Below, piece by piece: positions 41,116 to 46,038 of a stretch of DNA of 46,038 nt. A program made the position numbers and the translations under genes. The notes beneath the pieces are model-generated. The model was not told the DNA's origin, searched no databases, and worked only from the letters and a program-made list of their open reading frames with translations. Source of the stretch: a virus; IMG/VR virus record IMGVR_UViG_3300044712_000432, positions 1 through 46,038 of that record; one strand, 5' to 3'. How positions within the stretch are numbered: the first letter of the stretch is position 1; each line of letters opens with the position of its first letter.

Positions 41116-41778
41116 ATGAACTATCTTGCCGAGATATTGGCCTTTAACCGGTGGAGGGAAGTGAACCCGTTACCTGCCAGCGCAATTGCATTATGGCACG
41201 AATTGATGGCTGTTTGTAATAAGGCTGGATGGCAACAGGTATTTACTACCCCGAATGGGACGTTACAGGCCGCATGTGGTTTAAGCCGCAGAGAGTTTGA
41301 CAGGGCAAGGCAAATACTTATCGAAAATGACCGCATTAAATATAAGAAGTCCGAGAGGGTAAATCAAGCAGGACGATATGAACTTCTCCCCTTCCCGATT
41401 GTTCAAAATGTACAACAAAACGTACAACAAAAGGTGCACAGAACGTACAACGGGAGGGACAACAAAAAGGACATATTATTTAAACAAGAAACAGAAACAG
41501 AAAAAACCCTCCATAGGTTCCCGGAGTTTTGGGCCGCATATCCAAAAAAGAAATCCAGGGAAGATGCAGTTAAGGCTTGGAACAAGATAAAACTAGACGA
41601 AGCATTGTTTGTTGAAATAATGGCGGCTTTAGAGTTACACAAAAAAAGCCATGACTGGACAAAGGATAACGGTCAATTTATTCCTAACGCTGCCACTTGG
41701 TTAAACGGCAAGCGGTGGGAAGATGAAATAATTGAGGCGCAGCTACCACAAAATGACTATTCGCGGGTGAAGTGTTAG
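41116..41778 (+). CDS. Replication initiator / replisome organiser, 220 aa
   Basis: ATG 41116 behind GGTGGGGG. Residues about 1-90 fit the winged-helix N-terminal domain of phage replisome organisers (ASAIALWHELMAVCNKAGWQ, ACGLSRREFDRARQIL). A polar, Gln-rich linker is followed by FPEFWAAYPKKKSREDAVKAW, a frequent C-terminal part. It likely binds the origin and loads the primase-helicase coded next. Confidence 0.78.
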   Translation: MNYLAEILAFNRWREVNPLPASAIALWHELMAVCNKAGWQQVFTTPNGTLQAACGLSRREFDRARQILIENDRIKYKKSERVNQAGRYELLPFPIVQNVQQNVQQKVHRTYNGRDNKKDILFKQETETEKTLHRFPEFWAAYPKKKSREDAVKAWNKIKLDEALFVEIMAALELHKKSHDWTKDNGQFIPNAATWLNGKRWEDEIIEAQLPQNDYSRVKC

Positions 41779-41781
41779 GGG

Positions 41782-43584
41782 GTGAACACTATTTCACCGT
41801 ATGATTTTGCTAGAAAATACTTCGGACACTATCGTCAAAAGGGAGACGAATTAGTCCCTATGTTCTGCCCTTTCTGTGATGGCGGGGAAAAGAAAGATAA
41901 ATTCACCTTTGCCCTTAATGCTAAAAACATGACATTTAACTGTAAACGTGGGACATGCGGTAAACAAGGGCATTTCACGCAACTATGCAAAGAGTTTGGA
42001 GAGCAGGCAGACCGTGATAATACATACGAAATTCATACACGACAACGGATATATAAAAAGCCGCAGACTAAAATAGCCACGCCACAGCAAAAGGTAGAAG
42101 CATATTTGAAGTTACGCGGTTTTAGTTTGGATACCTGGACGCGGCGCGGTGTTGGGGAGTCAGGCGGCAATATAGCAATACCCTACTACGAGAACGGTGA
42201 ATTGGTCATGGTCAAATTCCGCAAGCCTGAGAAATATAACGGCAAAGGACAGAAAGCTTGGCGGGAAGAGGGAGGCAAAGCTGTACTATGGGGTATGGAT
42301 TTATGCGACTGTGAAAACCCTCTTGTGGTCGTCGAGGGAGAAATGGATGCGCTTGCCTTAGACGAGGCCGGAGTAAAAAATGTGGTAAGCGTACCAAGTG
42401 GAGCCGAGGACTTAACATGGGTAGAATTATGCTGGGACTGGCTGGAACGGTTTAAGAAAATCATCATATGGGGCGATAACGACGAGCCGGGGAAAGCAAT
42501 GGTACGTAATCTCATTACACGGCTTGGAGACTGGCGGTGTTATGTAGTTGATAGCCAGTATAAAGACGCGAACGAGTGCCTTGTGAAAGAGGGGGCCACT
42601 AAAACCGCTGGATATGTATTAGGCGCAAAACCTGTGCCGGTTCACGGACTTATAGACCTTGCCAGTGTAACGCCATATGATGTGACGAAAGTCCAGCGTG
42701 TAGCGTCAATGATAAGAGGACTTGACGAAGAGACAGGCGGCTTTCTGATGGGTGAATTATCCATCTGGACAGGGAAAAGCGGACAGGGAAAGTCAACCAT
42801 ACTAGGACAGCAAATGATTGAAGCTATTGACGCTGGGGAGAGCGTATGCGCCTATAGTGGAGAGTTAAGAGCAGACCGTTTCCAATACTGGATTAACCTG
42901 CAAGCGGCTGGGAGAAAGCACATTGCAAAGTATTTCGACAAGGTGAAAGGTAAAGACGTTGCATATGTGCCAAGGGAGATAGCCGAACAGATAAAAGCGT
43001 GGTATCAAGGCCGCTTTTGGTTATATGACAATAACGTAAGCGGTAATAACGAGGAAACGGGAATTTTAAGGCTGTTTAGCTATGCGGCAAGGAAATACGG
43101 CTGTAAGGTTTTTTTGGTTGATAATCTTATGACGAGCCGCTTTGATTGCGGGAAGTCGGATAGCGATTATTATAGGGCACAATCAAATTTTGTCGGTGAA
43201 CTGATACATTTTGCCAAGGCTTATAATGTGCATGTTCATCTTGTAGCACATCCAAGAAAGACACAGGGGAAGATCGAGAAAGAAAACGTATCTGGAAGCG
43301 GAGATATAACGAATCGCGCCGACAATGTATTTTCTATAGACCGCATGACAGACGAAGAGAAGACGAAAGCCGGATTCGACACTAAACTAACTATATTAAA
43401 AAACCGTTCCGAAGGTGTCCAAAATGTAGAAATAGGGCTAATGTTTGACCAAGAATCGAAACGGTTTTACCAGCGTTCAGATACGGTGGGAGCGTATAAA
43501 ATGTATGGATGGGAAACGTTTCCGTCCCCATGGGATGAGGAAGGAGAGCAGAATGAAAGCATACCGCTTACTGGAGTTGGTTAG
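41782..43584 (+). CDS. Bifunctional primase-helicase (T7 gp4-like), 600 aa
   Basis: Zinc finger with C29, C32, C54, C59 (FCPFC, CKRGTC); TOPRIM primase core with VVEGEMDALAL (E184 area) and IIWGDNDEPG (about 230-237); RecA-like DnaB helicase with Walker A TGKSGQGKS (330-338), KVFLVDNLM and VAHPRK. It unwinds DNA and makes primers. GTG start at 41782 after GGGG. One polypeptide replaces separate DnaG and DnaB. Confidence 0.92.
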   Translation: MNTISPYDFARKYFGHYRQKGDELVPMFCPFCDGGEKKDKFTFALNAKNMTFNCKRGTCGKQGHFTQLCKEFGEQADRDNTYEIHTRQRIYKKPQTKIATPQQKVEAYLKLRGFSLDTWTRRGVGESGGNIAIPYYENGELVMVKFRKPEKYNGKGQKAWREEGGKAVLWGMDLCDCENPLVVVEGEMDALALDEAGVKNVVSVPSGAEDLTWVELCWDWLERFKKIIIWGDNDEPGKAMVRNLITRLGDWRCYVVDSQYKDANECLVKEGATKTAGYVLGAKPVPVHGLIDLASVTPYDVTKVQRVASMIRGLDEETGGFLMGELSIWTGKSGQGKSTILGQQMIEAIDAGESVCAYSGELRADRFQYWINLQAAGRKHIAKYFDKVKGKDVAYVPREIAEQIKAWYQGRFWLYDNNVSGNNEETGILRLFSYAARKYGCKVFLVDNLMTSRFDCGKSDSDYYRAQSNFVGELIHFAKAYNVHVHLVAHPRKTQGKIEKENVSGSGDITNRADNVFSIDRMTDEEKTKAGFDTKLTILKNRSEGVQNVEIGLMFDQESKRFYQRSDTVGAYKMYGWETFPSPWDEEGEQNESIPLTGVG

Positions 43585-43702
43585 GCGATATTGTAGATGG
43601 ATTCACCCTAGTATTTGCGGGTATGCAACGGAATATGCGATACGAACGAATAATCATAGATTGGCCGACCAAGTGATATTAAGCCAGGATAAAGGCGCAT
43701 AA
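43553..43702 (+). CDS. Small basic protein, 49 aa
   Basis: ATG 43553 lies inside the end of the helicase gene (32-base overlap) with AAGGAGAG before it. A basic helix (YRLLELVRRYCRW) is followed by a helical hairpin. Function unknown. Confidence 0.55.
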   Translation: MKAYRLLELVRRYCRWIHPSICGYATEYAIRTNNHRLADQVILSQDKGA

Positions 43703-43715
43703 AAGGAGGGGGATT

Positions 43716-44018
43716 ATGGACGCTAAGAAAAGCAAGTTTGACTTTGGTAGGTTTTTCGGGGGATACCACGATTATTTTGTGAATGCTGGAAAGTACACAC
43801 AAGAAGAAGCTGAAAAAATCTATCAGGAAGAAACTGGGTGGGATTATCATGAACGCCCTTATATCGTCGAAAAAGCCCATGTTAAATGGAGGGCTGGGGT
43901 AGACGAAGATAATAAACCATGTGTTGGTTGGTGGGGCGATTATAATCCAACAGAAAAGCGGAGTGTCGAATGTTGGGCATTTAGAATGGCTCCCAAACCA
44001 CAGCCGCCAAAAGAATAG
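43716..44018 (+). CDS. Hypothetical protein, 100 aa
   Basis: ATG 43716 follows AAGGAGGGGG. Aromatic-rich (YHDYFVNAGKYTQEEAEKIY, VGWWGDY). No family recognised; part of the distal early operon. Confidence 0.65.
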   Translation: MDAKKSKFDFGRFFGGYHDYFVNAGKYTQEEAEKIYQEETGWDYHERPYIVEKAHVKWRAGVDEDNKPCVGWWGDYNPTEKRSVECWAFRMAPKPQPPKE

Positions 44019-44028
44019 GAGGGGGATT

Positions 44029-44274
44029 ATGGACGTATTAGAGAGGATCGAGCGCGGGGAGATCAAGGTATCTATGGACAGCCCATATGGGGAACAAGGT
44101 AATCTTGCAGAATTGTTGATACTTGCCAAACTAGGCGCGGCCACACTAAAAGCAACAGAGGACAAAAGTAATTATTATAGCCCTTGTGCATCTCACATTA
44201 AAGACATTAGTCAATGCTCTAGTGATATATGCGCTTGGTACGACTTCTGCCGCATAAGATCAGCGAAAGAATAG
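44029..44274 (+). CDS. Cys-containing hypothetical protein, 81 aa
   Basis: ATG 44029 has GGAGGGGG upstream; the longer frame from 43921 overlaps the preceding gene. Four cysteines near the C-terminus could bind metal. Function unknown. Confidence 0.6.
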   Translation: MDVLERIERGEIKVSMDSPYGEQGNLAELLILAKLGAATLKATEDKSNYYSPCASHIKDISQCSSDICAWYDFCRIRSAKE

Positions 44275-44287
44275 GAGGGATGATGGG

Positions 44288-44560
44288 ATGAAAACCTACT
44301 CTGAAATGAACGAGAAAATCAAAGGGTTATTGCGTTTAGGAGGCAAGCCTGAGAATGAACCAGTCGGATGGTATGCCGCGCAGAGGATAGAGGAGCTAGA
44401 GCAACAAAACGCCGTCCTCCAAGCCCGGCTAACGGAGGCGGAGGGGTTGCTTAAATGCGTATTAGAGAGAATTAAGGGGTGTGGGTATAAATGTCCTTTC
44501 CCTTTAACTATGGCGATGATAGAAGAATTTTTAAAGGGAGGCGGGAAGGTTGATGTTTGA
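44288..44560 (+). CDS. Coiled-coil hypothetical protein, 90 aa
   Basis: Residues about 25-60 form a coiled coil (AQRIEELEQQNAVLQARL); the end has a Cys pair. AGGAGGGATGATGGG site. Overlaps the next gene. Typical small early protein, function unknown. Confidence 0.65.
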   Translation: MKTYSEMNEKIKGLLRLGGKPENEPVGWYAAQRIEELEQQNAVLQARLTEAEGLLKCVLERIKGCGYKCPFPLTMAMIEEFLKGGGKVDV

Positions 44561-44906
44561 AAAGTGTAAACATCCAGACTTAAAGGACGGGGCTGTAACT
44601 TATTCGGGCAGTATTGGAAGTGGAAATAATAGCAAGTGTAAGCATGAATGGGGTTTAACCCAATGTATAATTTGTGGAATGTCGTATGTTGACTATCTTC
44701 GCCAACAACTCCAAGCCGCCGAGCAAAGGGCGGCAGAGGCGGAGGCGAGAGAGGCGCAGTATAGGGCGGCGTTGGAGAGGATTGCCGCAGAAAGGCCATT
44801 AACAGGGCCGCTAAACTTGTCTGACTTGGACATGCAGGAGATAGCGCGGGAAGCCCTCGCCAAACTAACCGGCACCACATCAAAAAACGAGTGGGGGGAG
44901 TATTAA
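44553..44906 (+). CDS. Cys/coiled-coil hypothetical protein, 117 aa
   Basis: Metal-binding-like N-terminus (C5, H7, C29, H31, CIIC at 38-41) then an Ala/Glu/Arg coiled coil at about 45-80. Shares the coiled-coil style of its neighbour, suggesting duplication or interaction. Function unknown. Confidence 0.65.
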   Translation: MFEKCKHPDLKDGAVTYSGSIGSGNNSKCKHEWGLTQCIICGMSYVDYLRQQLQAAEQRAAEAEAREAQYRAALERIAAERPLTGPLNLSDLDMQEIAREALAKLTGTTSKNEWGEY

Positions 44907-45247
44907 TGAGCAACTACCTCCCCGACGAAGAACATCAAAGGCGGCTTGCAATATGGAAAGAGAGCAAGAACAACAAAGAAGCCGCCAAAAAAGCCGGAGT
45001 AGCGGATGCGACATTCACAAAATGGCGCAGGACTTACAATATCCCGAATCACAGAATTAATACGAAGCCTAAACGGGCCAAGAAGAAGATAAAGCAAGCC
45101 CTTGGCCCATTTTACAGACCGTCACCGGATGCCCACATATTCAAAAGGATGCTGCGGGAAAGGTTTATGCCGACGATGGAAAGCGCGATAGGTTTGCCGG
45201 GGGTTGTGGTGAGGACAAAGATTCGATATGTGGACAGGGCGATATAA
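44906..45247 (+). CDS. HTH protein, 113 aa
   Basis: Starts in a TAATG overlap. Residues about 18-40 form a homeodomain-like HTH (KEAAKKAGVADATFTKWRR), with a Lys/Arg-rich middle. Could regulate the early-to-late switch. No family recognised with confidence. Confidence 0.65.
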   Translation: MSNYLPDEEHQRRLAIWKESKNNKEAAKKAGVADATFTKWRRTYNIPNHRINTKPKRAKKKIKQALGPFYRPSPDAHIFKRMLRERFMPTMESAIGLPGVVVRTKIRYVDRAI

Positions 45248-45300
45248 TTCACGCAGAGGGCATTATTAGCCCCGTAGAGACGTTAAAGGAGAGTGGGGAT

Positions 45301-45621
45301 GTGAATAGTAAGCAGAAGGGCAAGCGGGGAGAATTAGAGCTTTCCAAGGAACTCCGCGAATATGGGTACAAGGATGTAGGGCGCAGCCAGCAGTATTGCG
45401 GCAAGGGTGAAGATGCCGCCGACCTTGTGAATTTGCCAAAAATACATATAGAGTGCAAACGTGTTGAGAAGTTGAATTTGTGTGAAGCCATGCAACAGGC
45501 GGTGAGCGATTGCGACAACGAAAAACTGCCAGCCGTATTTCACCGAAAGAACCGGGGCGAATGGGTTGTATCCATGCGGCTTGAAGACTGGATTTGTTTA
45601 TATAGAGAGTTTGCGGGATAA
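45301..45621 (+). CDS. Holliday-junction-resolvase-like PD-(D/E)XK nuclease, 106 aa
   Basis: GTG start after GGAGAGTGGGG. KGKRGELELSKELREYGY with E11, then AADLVNL with D41, and IECKR with E51/K53 give the RecU/Hjc-type active site. It would resolve branched DNA before packaging. Confidence 0.8.
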   Translation: MNSKQKGKRGELELSKELREYGYKDVGRSQQYCGKGEDAADLVNLPKIHIECKRVEKLNLCEAMQQAVSDCDNEKLPAVFHRKNRGEWVVSMRLEDWICLYREFAG

Positions 45622-45635
45622 GGGGGTGCGTAAAT

Positions 45636-45818
45636 ATGCCGGATATAGCTGTTATAGCGAAAAGATATTTCAATGTTGGTGATAGTTACTGCCAATTAAA
45701 ACAAAACAAAGTAAATCCTTTTTACACTTGTAGAACTTGTGATTGCAACAAAGGTGTAATGTTGAGCGATGATTATAATGTGATTGTATTATGTACGTAT
45801 ATTCCTGAGATTAAGTAA
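45636..45818 (+). CDS. Small Cys protein, 60 aa
   Basis: ATG 45636 after GGGGGTGCG. CxxCxC near residue 32 suggests a metal site. The last eight codons are repeated at the window start. Confidence 0.6.
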   Translation: MPDIAVIAKRYFNVGDSYCQLKQNKVNPFYTCRTCDCNKGVMLSDDYNVIVLCTYIPEIK

Positions 45819-45836
45819 TAGCAAGGAGGCGTAAAT

Positions 45837-46001
45837 ATGCAATGTATGGGCGGTTGCGGTAAGGAAGGGCACATAATCAAGCTAACTCCACAGGTGGAAG
45901 TGTGCCTCTGCCTGGATTGCTTGGAGATAGCGCGGCGGTGGGTGCCGAGGCAGGTTATATGGCTAAAGCAGGTAGGAGCGCGGATTGATATAACGGCGTA
46001 G
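45837..46001 (+). CDS. 54-aa Cys-rich microprotein (second copy of 43-207)
   Basis: Identical protein; here the ribosome binding site reads AGGAGGCG, a better match than in the left copy. In a circular map the two are one gene. Confidence 0.75.
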   Translation: MQCMGGCGKEGHIIKLTPQVEVCLCLDCLEIARRWVPRQVIWLKQVGARIDITA

Positions 46002-46013
46002 GGGGTGCGGTGG

Positions 46014-46038
46014 ATGGGTATCGGATTACCGAAGGCTC
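46014..46038 (+). CDS. Start of the 56-aa CxxC protein gene (partial)
   Basis: First eight codons of the gene at 220-390, cut by the window end. Confidence 0.65.

Larger units (their letters stand above)
45795..46038. repeat. End-redundant direct repeat, right copy
   Basis: Equivalent to positions 1-244 with two substitutions. It joins the end of the early operon to the genes at the window start. Confidence 0.9.

Noticed and set aside
43608-44913. Leftward ORFs of 185 and 205 aa
   Set aside because: No ribosome binding sites, biased composition, and they cover several well-formed rightward genes.
1-46038. T7-type RNA polymerase gene
   Set aside because: No protein in the window shows single-subunit polymerase motifs despite the T7-like virion genes.

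Overview
This window looks like a complete genome of a temperate, short-tailed (podovirus-type) phage of a Bacillota (Firmicutes) host. The first 244 bases recur at the end (45795-46038) with only two differences, so the unique genome is about 45.8 kb and was either opened at an arbitrary point of a circular map or is terminally redundant. Evidence for a Firmicutes host: AGGAGG-type ribosome binding sites almost everywhere, a Gram-positive-type LexA box, an XhlA-like lysis protein and a Peptidase_G2 tailspike. The virion also encodes a T7-type set of ejection (internal core) proteins, which suggests, by inference only, a host with two membranes such as a Negativicute.

Layout. (1) 1-2860: the end of the long rightward early transcript, with small Cys-rich proteins and then an HTH protein in the position of a late-gene activator, ending in a cluster of hairpins. 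(2) 2863-4455: an independent leftward cassette (DUF3560 protein, GAGRP protein, 51-aa protein) with a near-ideal sigma-A promoter and its own terminator. (3) 4511-8204: tRNA-Thr, small terminase, a 700-bp low-coding stretch with phased direct repeats, a DnaA box, a long inverted repeat and a RepL-like gene, then large terminase. (4) 8215-28448: head and tail module: portal, Bbp19-like, decoration-like proteins, scaffold, GP7-type capsid, Bbp16-type cement, adaptor, nozzle, gp13/gp14-like proteins, a gp15-like protein carrying an M15 peptidase, a 1672-aa gp16-like protein, and a tailspike with a self-cleaving chaperone. (5) 28449-28592: a structured non-coding stretch; then lysis genes to 30767. 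(6) 30729-33750: lysogeny module: leftward methyltransferase, attP with five phased arm-type repeats, integrase, LexA box, a small rightward ORF, CI-like repressor and a three-operator switch. (7) 33751-45818: early genes: Cro-like, small regulators, a repeat protein with 37 octapeptides, then recombination and replication (DUF1351, Sak4-like ATPase, SSB-like, DUF559 nuclease, initiator, primase-helicase, RecU/Hjc-like resolvase), running through the window end into region 1.

Working model: in the lysogen the CI-like protein sits on operators around the Cro promoter, while the methyltransferase (next to one prophage end), the 49-aa ORF and the DUF3560 cassette can be transcribed independently. 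On SOS induction the LexA box near int and loss of CI would start excision and early transcription; the last early gene (1983-2660) would switch on the tRNA-terminase-structural-lysis transcript. No phage RNA polymerase gene was found, so host polymerase must be used despite the T7-like virion.
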